A stretch of DNA of 64,000 nt. It comes from Giesbergeria sp. GTDB lineage: Bacteria; Pseudomonadota; Gammaproteobacteria; Burkholderiales; Burkholderiaceae_C. The notes under the pieces were generated by a model. The model was not told the DNA's origin. It ran no database searches and was given only the letters and a program-made list of their open reading frames with translations. A program made the translations under genes and the position numbers. Positions 11,452-20,441 of this stretch are shown one piece after another (position 1 is the first letter of the stretch; each line of letters begins with the position of its first letter). The DNA lies in contig NZ_JAQUCA010000001.1 of assembly GCF_028686475.1 (NCBI RefSeq), forward strand, positions 186,001 through 250,000, given 5' to 3'.

Positions 11452-11488
11452 AAAACGACCCACAATGTGGGTCGTTTTTCTTTTTTTG
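11452..11488 (+). terminator. Strong Rho-independent terminator after rpsQ
   Basis: AAAACGACCCAC (11452-11463) pairs perfectly with GTGGGTCGTTTT (11467-11478) around a 3-nt loop, followed by two T-runs. It ends the S10 operon; the peroxiredoxin gene starts only 10 bp further on. Confidence 0.85.
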
Positions 11489-11497
11489 GAGCATTGC

Positions 11498-12004
11498 ATG
11501 ATTAAAGTTGGAGACACCCTGCCCGCCGCCACCCTGATGGAATTCATCGAAGTGGAAGGCAACGGCTGTAGCCTCGGCCCCAACCCCGTGGAGGTGCAAC
11601 CAGCCACCACCGGCAAGACGATTGCCATTTTTGCCGTGCCCGGTGCTTTTACCCCCACCTGTTCGGCGCAGCATGTGCCCGGTTTTGTCGCCCATGCGGC
11701 AGACTTCAAAGCCGCTGGCGTGGATGAAATTTGGTGCGTGGCCGTCAACGATGCCTTTGTCATGGGCGCTTGGGCGCGTGAGCAAAAAACCGCTGGTGCC
11801 GTGCGGATGCTGGCCGATGGCGATGCCACCTTTGCCAAAGCCACCGGCCTGACGCTGGATTTGACTGGCAAGGGCTTGGGCCTGCGTAGCAACCGCTACT
11901 CGATGCTGGTCAAGGACGGCAAGGTAGTGCAGCTGAATGTAGAAGAAGGTGGCAAACTGGCCGTCAGTGATGCCGCCACTTTGTTGGCCCAAGCGCGCGG
12001 CTGA
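11498..12004 (+). CDS. Peroxiredoxin, Prx5 (type II) family
   Basis: Thiol peroxidase reducing hydrogen peroxide and alkyl hydroperoxides, probably cytosolic. The 168 residues contain the Prx5 signature PGAFTPTC with peroxidatic Cys55, a second cysteine at 80 in EIWCVAVND, and the conserved arginine region GLRSNRYSML. The ATG at 11498 follows ttttttgga and excludes the terminator from the coding region. No reductase gene is adjacent and no hybrid glutaredoxin domain is present. The S10 terminator lies directly upstream, so its own promoter must overlap that region or it depends on read-through. Confidence 0.9.
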   Translation: MIKVGDTLPAATLMEFIEVEGNGCSLGPNPVEVQPATTGKTIAIFAVPGAFTPTCSAQHVPGFVAHAADFKAAGVDEIWCVAVNDAFVMGAWAREQKTAGAVRMLADGDATFAKATGLTLDLTGKGLGLRSNRYSMLVKDGKVVQLNVEEGGKLAVSDAATLLAQARG

Positions 12005-12030
12005 TTCTTCCTTTTTTTGCTATCCCATGT

Positions 12031-12068
12031 CCCTGCTGCCTTTGGCGCGCAGGGGCATTTGTTTTTTT
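12031..12068. terminator. Terminator between convergent genes
   Basis: CCCTGC pairs with GCAGGG, with an inner GCC/GGC and a TTT loop (12031-12054), followed by a T-rich stretch to 12068. It serves the peroxiredoxin transcript; the T-run overlaps the end of the convergent hydrolase gene. Confidence 0.5.
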
Positions 12069-12759
12069 AGGCCAAATGCTGGCTGAAAAAAGTTAAGGTG
12101 CGGTTGCGTGCTGCCACGGCAGCGGCTTCGTCATAGGCACTGCGCTGGTCACAGTTAAAGCCATGCTGGGCATCATAGACATGCGATTGCACCTCGGGAT
12201 GGGCGGCGGCAAAGGCTTGCACCCCCTCCATCGGAATCCAGTGGTCTTGGCGCGCAAAATGGGCCAGTACCGGACAATGGGGTTGGCGTGCCATTTCTGC
12301 CGAAGTAGTGATACCGCCACCGTAATAACTGACCGCCGCCGATAGTCCCTGCAATTGAGCAGCAGCCTGCCACGCCATCAACCCACCCCAGCAAAAACCC
12401 ACCACCCCCACCTTGCGCCCACTGTGGGCGGCGGCATGGTCAATGGCGGCTTGGATGTCGACCAAAATGCCCGTGCCGGGCAGTTGCTCGGCTGCCGTTT
12501 TCAGGGCTATGCCGGTTTGCATGTCGGTGGGGCTATAGCCTAAATCGACATCGGCTTGCACACGAGCAAACAATGCAGGTGCTATGGCTAAATAACCTCG
12601 GGCCGCAAAACGTTCAGTGACAGCGCGGATATGGGGGTTCACGCCAAAAATTTCTTGCAACACTACTACCGCAGCATGGGGGGTGCCGGTGGGCTTGGCC
12701 TGCCAAGCGGGGCAGTGGAACCCGTTGGCTGCTTCTAAGCTAATCCATTCACTGTGCAT
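12067..12759 (-). CDS. Dienelactone hydrolase family protein
   Basis: Alpha/beta-hydrolase of the DLH family, 230 residues. A complete catalytic triad can be read: Cys123 in the nucleophile elbow GFCWGG, Asp172 in ARQDHW and His199 in AQHGF; the conserved Glu of QEIFG is at 36. No signal peptide. Classical members hydrolyse dienelactone in chloroaromatic degradation, but no catechol-pathway genes are near, so the substrate is unknown and the general family name is safer than clcD. It converges on the peroxiredoxin gene. Confidence 0.88.
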   Translation of the reverse strand: MHSEWISLEAANGFHCPAWQAKPTGTPHAAVVVLQEIFGVNPHIRAVTERFAARGYLAIAPALFARVQADVDLGYSPTDMQTGIALKTAAEQLPGTGILVDIQAAIDHAAAHSGRKVGVVGFCWGGLMAWQAAAQLQGLSAAVSYYGGGITTSAEMARQPHCPVLAHFARQDHWIPMEGVQAFAAAHPEVQSHVYDAQHGFNCDQRSAYDEAAAVAARNRTLTFFSQHLA

Positions 12760-12933
12760 AAATAGAGACTTTCTGTTCTAAGTCAAAAAAACAATAAAAA
12801 ATTCCAACATACCGATGCCCCAATCCAAGATACTGATAGGTTGCACTATGTTTTATAAAAGCAGCATGTTGCTCTCTAAGCTTGCGCTTCCACGGCTCCA
12901 GAATGGAGCAATCCCGCCCTGTCAGGAGCGCAC

Positions 12934-13566
12934 ATGGATTTGAAGCCACTTTTTACCCTGTTGTTTGTGGTCAATCCCTTGGCTATCGTGCCATTCTTTA
13001 TCCACTACACCCACGGGTTTTCAGTATCACAGCGCAAGCGTACCATTCAGGTGGCGGCATTCAGTGTATTTTGCGTGATTGCAACTTGCGCTTTGTTGGG
13101 ACTCCAAATTCTGGAGTTTTTCAGCATCTCGTTGCAAAGCTTTCAGGTAGGCGGTGGTTTGTTGTTGTTGAGCAGTGCCATGAACATGCTCAATGCCCAA
13201 CCTGCCGAGGCCAAACCCCATGCCAATGAATTGGAGGCCGGGGCAGAAAAGGCAGCCGCTGGGGCCAGCATTGCGGTAGTGCCACTGACCATTCCGTTGC
13301 TCACTGGGCCTGCCACGATGTCCACTGTGGTGATTTATGCCGACCGGGCACAAACGCTCTGGCAACACGCGGCCTTGGTAGCTTACGGTGTGGTGATTGC
13401 TGCCGCCACCTATGTATGCTTCTCGCTGGCACAACCGATTGCCAGAGTTTTGGGGCAAACCGGCATCAATGTAATGACGCGCATCATGGGCCTGATTTTG
13501 GCGGCATTGTCGGTAGAGGTAATGGCCTTGGGTTTGGTAAAACTGTTTCCGGTGTTGGCGCGGTGA
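12934..13566 (+). CDS. marC: MarC family integral membrane protein
   Basis: 210-residue inner-membrane protein of the MarC/UPF0056 family with about six predicted transmembrane segments. It starts MDLKPLFTLLFVVNPLAIVPFF and has the conserved core VVPLTIPLLTGPATMSTVV. The MarC name comes from the E. coli mar locus; its part in antibiotic resistance was not confirmed, and its biochemical role is unknown. The ribosome binding site caggag is 7 bp upstream. The stop overlaps the next ATG by one base, so it is translationally coupled to the response regulator. Confidence 0.88.
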   Translation: MDLKPLFTLLFVVNPLAIVPFFIHYTHGFSVSQRKRTIQVAAFSVFCVIATCALLGLQILEFFSISLQSFQVGGGLLLLSSAMNMLNAQPAEAKPHANELEAGAEKAAAGASIAVVPLTIPLLTGPATMSTVVIYADRAQTLWQHAALVAYGVVIAAATYVCFSLAQPIARVLGQTGINVMTRIMGLILAALSVEVMALGLVKLFPVLAR

Positions 13567-14189
13567 TGGGTATGGGTATGCAGGGCCATATTTATTTGGT
13601 AGATGACGATGTGGCGGTGCGGGCCTCGCTATCGCGCATGTTGGAGTATCTGGGTTATACCGTAGAGTCCTACCCTTCGCCGCATACCTTTTTAGAGCAG
13701 TCGCTACCGATTGCTCCGGCGGTGCTGCTGCTGGATATGCGTATGCCCCACATGAATGGCTTGGCGTTGCAACAAGAGTTGCTGCGGCTGGGGCGGGCCA
13801 CCCCGATTGTGTTCATCTCGGGCGAGAGCCAGACTCAAGAAGTGATTGATGCTTTTAAGGGTGGTGCGATTGATTTTTTGCTCAAGCCCTTCAACATAGA
13901 AGACCTGCTGCGCGCACTGCACCAAGCAATGGCCCGTGACCGCGAACAACTCAAAAGCGTGCGCGATGCGATGGATGTGCAACGTGGCTACGACAGCCTA
14001 ACCCCACGCGAGCGCCAAATCTGCCAAATGGTGGTCAATGGCTTAATGAACAAAGAAATTGCCGACCACTTTGCGTGCAGCCTGAAAACCGTGAAGGTGC
14101 ATCGCGCCCGCGTCATGGAAAAAATGGGCGCTACCACGCTACTAGAGCTGGCCGAAAAAATGCGCGAGTTGTCCAAGCCAAACCTGTAA
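13566..14189 (+). CDS. FixJ/TodT-type response regulator (receiver + LuxR-type HTH)
   Basis: Two-component transcription factor. The receiver domain spans about residues 6-125 with acidic pocket DDD (13-15), phosphoacceptor Asp57 in LLLDMRMP and Lys107 in LLKPF. The LuxR/GerE HTH (about 145-205) contains LTPRERQICQMVVNGLMNKEIA. Three in-frame ATGs (13566, 13572, 13578) could start it; 13566 is coupled to the marC stop, 13578 gives the shortest natural N-terminus MQGHIYLVDDD. The cognate kinase follows 15 bp later. Confidence 0.9.
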   Translation: MGMGMQGHIYLVDDDVAVRASLSRMLEYLGYTVESYPSPHTFLEQSLPIAPAVLLLDMRMPHMNGLALQQELLRLGRATPIVFISGESQTQEVIDAFKGGAIDFLLKPFNIEDLLRALHQAMARDREQLKSVRDAMDVQRGYDSLTPRERQICQMVVNGLMNKEIADHFACSLKTVKVHRARVMEKMGATTLLELAEKMRELSKPNL

Positions 14190-14204
14190 GCGCAGCAGCG
14201 GCAC

Positions 14205-15611
14205 ATGTTCAGTCTGCCAACCGCCTACCTGATTGTGGGTGTGATGTATTTGGTCATGCCTACGGTGGCTTGGGCGGTGTTGTCGGGCCTGCGTTCACGC
14301 TCGGCCTTGTTGTGGTGTGCTGGCAGTGGCTTATTTGGGATTGGGGTGGTGTTGTTGGGCTTGCGGCCACACATTGCAGAATGGGCGGCTTACCCAGTGG
14401 CCAATGGCCTGATGCTATTGGCCAATTTGGTGCGCGTTCAGGCACTGCAACATGAATTACAGCGCCCGGCGTGGCCGCAAAAAAGGCTCCTCTGGTTAGG
14501 GATAGGCTTTGTGTTGGGTTATGAATACCTGCGGCTAGGCTTAGACCAAGCCAACTTGCGCTTTCTTTGGTCCTCCTCGACATTGGCAGCCAGTTTTTTG
14601 TATATCAGTCGATTGGCTTGGCAGCTGGGACAGCGAGAGGATTCACGCAGCGCCTATTGGGTCGCTGGGGCTTATTTGGCCGTGGGCAGCATGCTGGTAC
14701 TGCGGACGATAGCGGTAGCGAGTGGCTTTTCTCAGCCCAACGCCTTGTTTGGCGGCTGGGACAGTGTGTTGAGCGTGGGGTCGGCGCTCATCAGCTCGGT
14801 GGTGGGCAGCGTTGGCTTTATTGGTATTTTTTTAGAGCGCGCTCGGCACAATGATTTGTTGGCAGCAGCAGCGCGCGCCCAGCAGGAAGAACGCGATCGG
14901 CTAGGGATGCAAATTGCCCAGTTAGACCGCCAGCGCTGCCTGGGTGAGATGTCGGCCTCTTTGGGGCACGAGTTGAACCAGCCCCTGACCGCTATTTTGC
15001 TCGATGCCCAGATGGGCCAACATGGTTTAACCCAAAATCGCTTAGATACGGCCCAGCTGCAAGAATTACTGCACGATATCGAAAGCAACACGCAGCGCGC
15101 CAGCCAAATTATTGAACGCATCCGCAGTTTTATCCGACCCATGCCAGAGCGACACCAACCGGTCGAGTTGGGCCAGCTGGTGCAAGAGGTGGCACAACTG
15201 CTGGCTTGCGAGGCGCGCCGTTGCAAGGTTGCATTTGTTTTTGAGCTGCCACCGGAGCCGGTATGGGTACAAGGGGATGCGATACAACTGTCGCAAATTG
15301 TGCTCAATGTGTATCGCAATGCCATCCAAGCCATGACAGACCAACCCCAGCCACGCCAACTGCGCGTAGCCATTGCCACTGGGCCGGATGTGGTGTTGTT
15401 GCGTATCTGCGACAACGGCCCCGGTTTAACGCACGAGGCACTAACGCAAGCAGGTCAAGCTTTTTTTAGCACTAAGCCTGATGGCTTGGGCTTAGGGCTG
15501 TCGATTTCGCGCGCCATTGCCCAGCGCCACGGGGGCAGGTTAGAGATTGCTAACCATCCTCAGGGGGGCGCTGTGGTTCAACTTAGCTTGCCTGCACCAA
15601 ACCGCCTTTAG
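14205..15611 (+). CDS. Membrane sensor histidine kinase paired with the FixJ-type regulator
   Basis: 468 residues. The N-terminal half (to about residue 215) holds some six or seven hydrophobic segments with no recognisable periplasmic or PAS sensor, so the membrane domain itself is the likely sensor. The kinase core follows a coiled linker: H-box SLGHELNQPLTAI with His255, N-box NVYRNAIQAM, G1 DNGPG and G2 GLGLGLSIS. The architecture resembles FixL-like kinases without the haem PAS. Probably one operon with marC and the regulator; the target genes are unknown. Confidence 0.88.
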   Translation: MFSLPTAYLIVGVMYLVMPTVAWAVLSGLRSRSALLWCAGSGLFGIGVVLLGLRPHIAEWAAYPVANGLMLLANLVRVQALQHELQRPAWPQKRLLWLGIGFVLGYEYLRLGLDQANLRFLWSSSTLAASFLYISRLAWQLGQREDSRSAYWVAGAYLAVGSMLVLRTIAVASGFSQPNALFGGWDSVLSVGSALISSVVGSVGFIGIFLERARHNDLLAAAARAQQEERDRLGMQIAQLDRQRCLGEMSASLGHELNQPLTAILLDAQMGQHGLTQNRLDTAQLQELLHDIESNTQRASQIIERIRSFIRPMPERHQPVELGQLVQEVAQLLACEARRCKVAFVFELPPEPVWVQGDAIQLSQIVLNVYRNAIQAMTDQPQPRQLRVAIATGPDVVLLRICDNGPGLTHEALTQAGQAFFSTKPDGLGLGLSISRAIAQRHGGRLEIANHPQGGAVVQLSLPAPNRL

Positions 15612-15628
15612 CCTTACAGCTTAGGGTC

Positions 15629-15646
15629 ATTGCCCCTAGGGGCAAT
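15629..15646. other. Perfect 18-bp palindrome downstream of the kinase gene
   Basis: ATTGCCCCTAGGGGCAAT is a perfect inverted repeat 17 bp after the kinase stop and 66 bp before the chemoreceptor start. It has no loop and no strong T-run, so it may be an operator for the chemoreceptor gene or a weak terminator. Confidence 0.45.
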
Positions 15647-15711
15647 AGTGTTTCAAACTGTTTTGCTATTTACTTATGTGCTGTAGCCATTAGCCAAGCG
15701 ATAGTCCAAGA

Positions 15712-17277
15712 ATGCGTACCAATTTACCCGTAACAAACCAAGAGTTTGATTACCCCAGTGACGAATTTTTGATGTCCACCACCGACCAGCAAGGGCGGTT
15801 GACGCACTGCAACGCCGCTTTTGCGCGCGTCAGTGGCTTTACGATGGAGGAGCTGATGGGCCAGCCGCACAACATTGTGCGCCACCCCGATATGCCACCC
15901 GAAGCCTTTGAAGACATGTGGAAAACCATCGGGCATGGCCGCAGTTGGATTGGCATGGTCAAAAATCGGCGCAAGGATGGGAGCTTTTACTGGGTGCGCG
16001 CCCACGTTACACCGCTGATGCAAAACGGTAAACCGATTGGGTATATGTCGGTACGCATGAAGCCCACGCGCGCAGAGGTGCAAAAGGCCCACGCTTTGTA
16101 TCAAAAAGTGCGCCAAGAACGCGAATCAGGCCGCCATACCTTTCGGCTGCATTCGGGCCATGTGCGCTACAACGGTTGGCGCGATTGGATCGGGCGCTTA
16201 CAGCGCGCCAGCTTTACCCAGCGCTTGGCCGCCATGCTGACCGTGCCAGTCTTGGCGGTGCCCCTGTTGCCTTGGGCTTTGGATTTGCATGGCTTAGAGG
16301 CTGTGGCGCTGCAAAGTGGGTTAGGGCTGGTCTTGGCAGGCTGGATACTGTGGCGCTTTCATCGGCGCATTACCAAGGGGCTGGGCGATGCCCAACGCTT
16401 GGCCAACGAAATTGCCGGTTGTGGTTTATCCACGCCCTACCGCCGCATTGATGGCCGCCACCCGGTGGCCTTGCTGATGGAGCGCTTGCAGCAAATCCAA
16501 GTCAACCTGCGCGCCGTGGTGGGTGATGCCCAAGCCGAAATTGATGGCTTTGGGGATATTGCCAGCCATGTCGCTGATGGGGGTCAAGAGCTGGCCCGGC
16601 GCACCGAGTCGCAGGCCAGCAGCTTAGAAGAAACCGCTGCCACGATGGAAGAGCTGTCTAGCACCGTGCGCCAAGCGGCACAAACCGTGCAGCAGGTACT
16701 CAAAGAAAGCGAAAACAGCGCCGCTTTGGCGCGCCACGGTGGCGATGCTGTCAATGAAATCAGCAATGTGGTGCAAGCAATTGCCCAATCCTCGCAAAAA
16801 ATGGGGCAAATCATTGCCACCATCGAGGGCATAGCTTTCCAGACCAATATTTTGGCCCTCAATGCTGCCGTAGAGGCCGCACGCGCTGGCGAGCAAGGTC
16901 GGGGTTTTGCGGTGGTGGCCTCCGAGGTGCGCGCGCTGGCCCAGCGCAGTGCCACTGCCGCCCGAGAAATCCGCGATTTAATCAGCGAATCCTCCACCCA
17001 AACCCTGCGCGGGGCCGAAAAAATGCAATCGGCCAGCCAAACCATTGACCAAGTCGTGCAGTCGGTGGCCCATGTCAATACCTTGGTCAACGAGATGGGC
17101 GTAGCCGCCGAAGAGCAAGCGCTGGGCATTTCGCAAGTCAATGAAGCAGTGACCGACCTAGACCGTGTGACGCAACAAAATGCCGCTTTGGTGGAAGAAT
17201 CTGCCGATGCCGCCCAAGCCATGAGCCAAAACACCGGCGTACTGGGGCGCACGCTGGCGGTGTTTCGGCTGCGATAA
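15712..17277 (+). CDS. aer: Aer-like PAS-containing methyl-accepting chemotaxis protein
   Basis: 521-residue energy or redox taxis receptor. The N-terminal PAS domain (about 10-115) has the Aer-type core [29 protein letters not shown], the class that binds FAD in E. coli Aer. A hydrophobic hairpin near 175-222 anchors it in the membrane with no large periplasmic domain. The cytoplasmic signalling domain holds the MCP hairpin tip [20 protein letters not shown]. It lacks a C-terminal CheR-binding pentapeptide (ends VFRLR). Together with motAB/cheY at the window end it indicates a motile organism. Confidence 0.9.
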   Translation: MRTNLPVTNQEFDYPSDEFLMSTTDQQGRLTHCNAAFARVSGFTMEELMGQPHNIVRHPDMPPEAFEDMWKTIGHGRSWIGMVKNRRKDGSFYWVRAHVTPLMQNGKPIGYMSVRMKPTRAEVQKAHALYQKVRQERESGRHTFRLHSGHVRYNGWRDWIGRLQRASFTQRLAAMLTVPVLAVPLLPWALDLHGLEAVALQSGLGLVLAGWILWRFHRRITKGLGDAQRLANEIAGCGLSTPYRRIDGRHPVALLMERLQQIQVNLRAVVGDAQAEIDGFGDIASHVADGGQELARRTESQASSLEETAATMEELSSTVRQAAQTVQQVLKESENSAALARHGGDAVNEISNVVQAIAQSSQKMGQIIATIEGIAFQTNILALNAAVEAARAGEQGRGFAVVASEVRALAQRSATAAREIRDLISESSTQTLRGAEKMQSASQTIDQVVQSVAHVNTLVNEMGVAAEEQALGISQVNEAVTDLDRVTQQNAALVEESADAAQAMSQNTGVLGRTLAVFRLR

Positions 17278-17349
17278 ACAAGCCGCAGACAAGGGCAGCA
17301 CGAAGCAGGGACAATCGGCAATTACTGATTTTTTTGTTTCTACCTGCCC

Positions 17350-18414
17350 ATGCAAGCCCCCCACTACACCCGCGCCGCCCAGCTTCCTGCCATTTTGGCC
17401 CAACGCATTGTCATTTTGGATGGTGCGATGGGCACCATGATTCAACGTTTTAAGCTGGGCGAGGCCCAATACCGGGGTGAAGGTTACAACGGCCCCGAAG
17501 GTGCCGGGGAGCGCTTCAAAGATTTTCCACGCGATGTCAAAGGCAACAACGAGCTGCTCTCGCTCACGCGCCCGGATGTCATCCGCGACATCCACGAACG
17601 CTACTTGGCCGCCGGTGCCGATTTGATTGAAACCAACACCTTTGGTGCCACCACCATCGCCCAAGAAGACTACGGCATGGCCGATTTGGCCTATGAGATG
17701 AATTTGCGTTCAGCCCAACTGGCGCGCGCTGCCTGCAATCAATTTTCTACCCCCGAGCATCCACGCTTTGTTGCTGGTGCCCTTGGCCCTACCCCCAAAA
17801 CGGCCAGCATCAGCCCCGATGTGAACGACCCCGGCGCACGCAATATTGATTTTGAGCAGCTGCGCGCTGCCTACCACGCGCAAACCTTGGCGCTGATGCA
17901 AGGCGGTGCCGATGTGCTACTGGTCGAGACCATTTTTGACACCCTCAATGCCAAAGCAGCACTGTTTGCGATTGAAGAAGTGTTTGAGCAAACCGGCGAG
18001 CGCCTGCCGCTCATCATCAGCGGCACCGTGACCGATGCCTCGGGGCGTATTTTGTCCGGCCAAACCGTGACAGCGTTTTGGCACAGTGTGCGCCACGCGC
18101 AACCGTTGGCCGTGGGCCTGAACTGCGCCTTGGGGGCCGCGCTGATGCGTCCTTATATCCAAGAACTCAACCGCGCTGCCCCAGACACCTTTATCAGCTG
18201 CTACCCCAATGCGGGCCTGCCCAATCCCATGAGTGACACCGGCTTTGACGAAACACCTGAAGTCACGAGCCGCTTAGTGCATGAGTTTGCCGCCGAAGGG
18301 CTGGTCAACATTCTGGGCGGTTGCTGTGGCACCACCCCCGACCATATCGGCGCGATTGTCAAGGCGGTGGCCTCAGTGCCCACGCGCAAGATGTTTTATT
18401 CGGCACAGACCTAA
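17350..18414 (+). CDS. metH: Homocysteine S-methyltransferase module of split methionine synthase
   Basis: 354 residues equal to the N-terminal homocysteine-binding barrel of B12-dependent methionine synthase. It starts with [11 protein letters not shown] and has the zinc ligands Cys259 (GLNCALG) and Cys325-Cys326 ([11 protein letters not shown]). The folate-binding, cobalamin-binding and reactivation domains of full MetH (about 1200 residues) are absent, and the natural stop and good spacing argue against a frameshift. In Burkholderiales MetH is often two polypeptides, with the larger part encoded separately; that partner is not in the next gene here. Alternative: a stand-alone MmuM-like enzyme, but the sequence is MetH-like. 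Confidence 0.87.
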   Translation: MQAPHYTRAAQLPAILAQRIVILDGAMGTMIQRFKLGEAQYRGEGYNGPEGAGERFKDFPRDVKGNNELLSLTRPDVIRDIHERYLAAGADLIETNTFGATTIAQEDYGMADLAYEMNLRSAQLARAACNQFSTPEHPRFVAGALGPTPKTASISPDVNDPGARNIDFEQLRAAYHAQTLALMQGGADVLLVETIFDTLNAKAALFAIEEVFEQTGERLPLIISGTVTDASGRILSGQTVTAFWHSVRHAQPLAVGLNCALGAALMRPYIQELNRAAPDTFISCYPNAGLPNPMSDTGFDETPEVTSRLVHEFAAEGLVNILGGCCGTTPDHIGAIVKAVASVPTRKMFYSAQT

Positions 18415-18482
18415 GCCGAAGCCGTGCAGCGGCGGCTGCACTGTCTATACTGAAAACATTCGTTCCTTTGTTGGAGTCTGTC

Positions 18483-19388
18483 ATGCAACGTCGCCAAAGT
18501 TTAGTCTTGCTGGGGGCTAGTTTGTGGGTTGGTTGGGGTGCTGTGGCCCATGCCTATCGTCCGCCCCCTGCGCGCTACCGCAACGCTTTGGCAGCAGCCA
18601 GCGGACAGTTGTTATCGGTAGAGGTGCTTAGCCAGCAGCGCCACCAGCAGCAGTTGCCTATTTTTCAAAAAAATGGCCGCTGGTATGTGGGCGGTGAGCA
18701 TGGCCAGCCTTATCGGCTGCTGCTACGCAACCAAAGCGCTGGGCGCTTGCTGGTCGTGGCCTCGGTGGATGGCGTGAACGTCCTTAACGGCGAGCCAGCC
18801 GCCGCCGACCAGCCCGGCTATATCATCGCGCCGTATGGCAGCCTGACGATTGATGGCTGGCGCAAATCAAGCGATAGCGTAGCCGAATTTGTCTTGACCG
18901 CCCCAGAAGACTCTTATGCCGAGCGCACCGGCCAAGGTGGCAATACCGGCATACTCGGCTTTGCAGTGTTTGAAGAAGCGCCGCCCCCACCCCCGCCACC
19001 CCGGTTCCCACCCCCTGCGGCAATCGAAGAAGGCTACCACCGGCGCGAAAGTTCCAAATCCATACCAGCAACACCGTCAGCGGGTGGACGTTCGTTAGAC
19101 CACGACAACGCCCCTGTGGCGGCCAAGGCCCCAGCAGCTGCCGAGCGCTCAGATTTAGGCACCGGCCACGGCGAGCGCGTCCATTCTCCGGTGCGCGAAG
19201 TGCGCTTTCAGCGTGCCAGTCGGCGCCCTGCCGAAACCCTGCGTATCCAATACGCCAGTTTGGCCCAACTAGAGCGCCGCCGCATTGCCCTGCGCGAGCG
19301 CTGGCCAGAGCGGCAACCGCCTGACAACGGACCAGACCCTTTCCCCGGTGAAGGGCGCTTTGTCCCTGACCCGCCTCCCAGGCGCTAA
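18483..19388 (+). CDS. Exported protein of unknown function with proline-rich linker
   Basis: 301 residues. A signal peptide (MQRRQSLVLLGASLWVGWGAVAHA) is followed by a compact domain of about 110 residues containing GRLLVVASVDGVNVLNGE, a Gly-Tyr-Ile-Ile-Ala-Pro-Tyr motif, DGWRKS and SYAERTGQGGNTG. Then comes a run of seven prolines and a long low-complexity, Arg/Pro-rich tail. The DGVNV...GWRKS domain recurs in uncharacterised exported proteins of Proteobacteria. The ATG at 18483 is chosen because it exposes the signal peptide. No function is assigned. Confidence 0.75.
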   Translation: MQRRQSLVLLGASLWVGWGAVAHAYRPPPARYRNALAAASGQLLSVEVLSQQRHQQQLPIFQKNGRWYVGGEHGQPYRLLLRNQSAGRLLVVASVDGVNVLNGEPAAADQPGYIIAPYGSLTIDGWRKSSDSVAEFVLTAPEDSYAERTGQGGNTGILGFAVFEEAPPPPPPPRFPPPAAIEEGYHRRESSKSIPATPSAGGRSLDHDNAPVAAKAPAAAERSDLGTGHGERVHSPVREVRFQRASRRPAETLRIQYASLAQLERRRIALRERWPERQPPDNGPDPFPGEGRFVPDPPPRR

Positions 19389-19423
19389 AAGAAAAGGCGC
19401 TTCATCAGGTTGCGCTGCTTGCT

Positions 19424-20404
19424 TTATACGCCTGCTGCGTGTGCCTGCTGGTCGGCGTGGTAGCTAGAACGCACCATCGCCCCCACCGCCGCATGGCTAA
19501 AGCCCATTTGGTAGGCTTCCTGCTCGAACATCTTGAAAGTGTCTGGGTGTACGTAACGGCGCACCGGCAAATGGCTGTTGCTGGGGGCCAAATACTGACC
19601 AATTGTTAGCATGTCGATGTCGTGCGCGCGCATATCGCGCATCACTTGCAAAATCTCTTCATCGGTCTCACCCAGCCCGACCATGATGCCGCTCTTGGTG
19701 GGGACGTTGGGGTGCAGGGCCTTAAATTTCTTCAGTAGATTCAGGCTAAATTGGTAGTCCGAGCCAGGGCGCGCTTCTTTGTACAGGCGTGCGGTGGTTT
19801 CTAAGTTGTGGTTCATCACATCGGGCGGTGCGGCGCGCAAAATTTCTAAGGCGCGGTCATCGCGGCCCCGAAAATCGGGCACCAAAATCTCAATCTGGGT
19901 TTGCGGTGACAACTGGCGAATGTGCTGAATGCACTCGACAAAATGGCCGCTGCCGCCATCGCGCAAATCATCGCGGTCCACACTGGTGATAACGACGTAC
20001 TTCAGCTTCAAGGCAGCAATGGTTTTGGCCAGATTGAGTGGTTCGTCTTTGTCCAGTGGGTCGGGTCTGCCGTGGCCCACATCACAGAACGGGCAGCGGC
20101 GCGTGCATTTGTCGCCCATGATCATGAAGGTGGCCGTGCCCTTGCCAAAACACTCGCCAATGTTGGGGCAACTGGCTTCTTCACACACGGTGTGCAATTT
20201 GTGTTCACGCAACACATCTTTAATTTCGTAAAAGCGGCTGCTGGCCGAGCCTGCTTTCACTCGAATCCACTCTGGCTTTTTCAGTACCTCGGCCTGCTCT
20301 ACCTTGATAGGGATGCGCGATAGCTTGGCCGCCGCTTTTTGTTTGGCCAAGGGGTTGTAGTTTTCGGCGGATTGTGCTTCACGCACGACTTCAGGAGTGC
20401 TCAT
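19424..20404 (-). CDS. lipA: Lipoyl synthase
   Basis: Radical-SAM enzyme inserting two sulfurs into octanoyl groups on lipoyl domains of 2-oxoacid dehydrogenases and GcvH. 326 residues. The auxiliary cluster cysteines are C74, C79, C85 ([12 protein letters not shown]), the radical-SAM cluster C100, C104, C107 (CTRRCPFC), and the C-terminal RSS motif whose serine ligates the auxiliary cluster is present. The ATG at 20404 (MSTPEVV) is chosen; the longer open frame upstream overlaps the spacer to lipB. Last gene of ybeD-lipB-lipA. Confidence 0.97.
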   Translation of the reverse strand: MSTPEVVREAQSAENYNPLAKQKAAAKLSRIPIKVEQAEVLKKPEWIRVKAGSASSRFYEIKDVLREHKLHTVCEEASCPNIGECFGKGTATFMIMGDKCTRRCPFCDVGHGRPDPLDKDEPLNLAKTIAALKLKYVVITSVDRDDLRDGGSGHFVECIQHIRQLSPQTQIEILVPDFRGRDDRALEILRAAPPDVMNHNLETTARLYKEARPGSDYQFSLNLLKKFKALHPNVPTKSGIMVGLGETDEEILQVMRDMRAHDIDMLTIGQYLAPSNSHLPVRRYVHPDTFKMFEQEAYQMGFSHAAVGAMVRSSYHADQQAHAAGV

Positions 20405-20441
20405 GGCAGGAGATGGCTGGTGATAGTCTGATAGACGGGAT

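Noticed and set aside
11498-12759. Peroxiredoxin and dienelactone hydrolase as part of an aromatic-degradation operon
   Set aside because: They are convergent, with a terminator between, and no ring-cleavage or chlorocatechol genes are near.
17350-18414. metH truncated by frameshift
   Set aside because: The reading frame ends cleanly at the known domain boundary and the downstream DNA does not encode the missing MetH domains in any frame.
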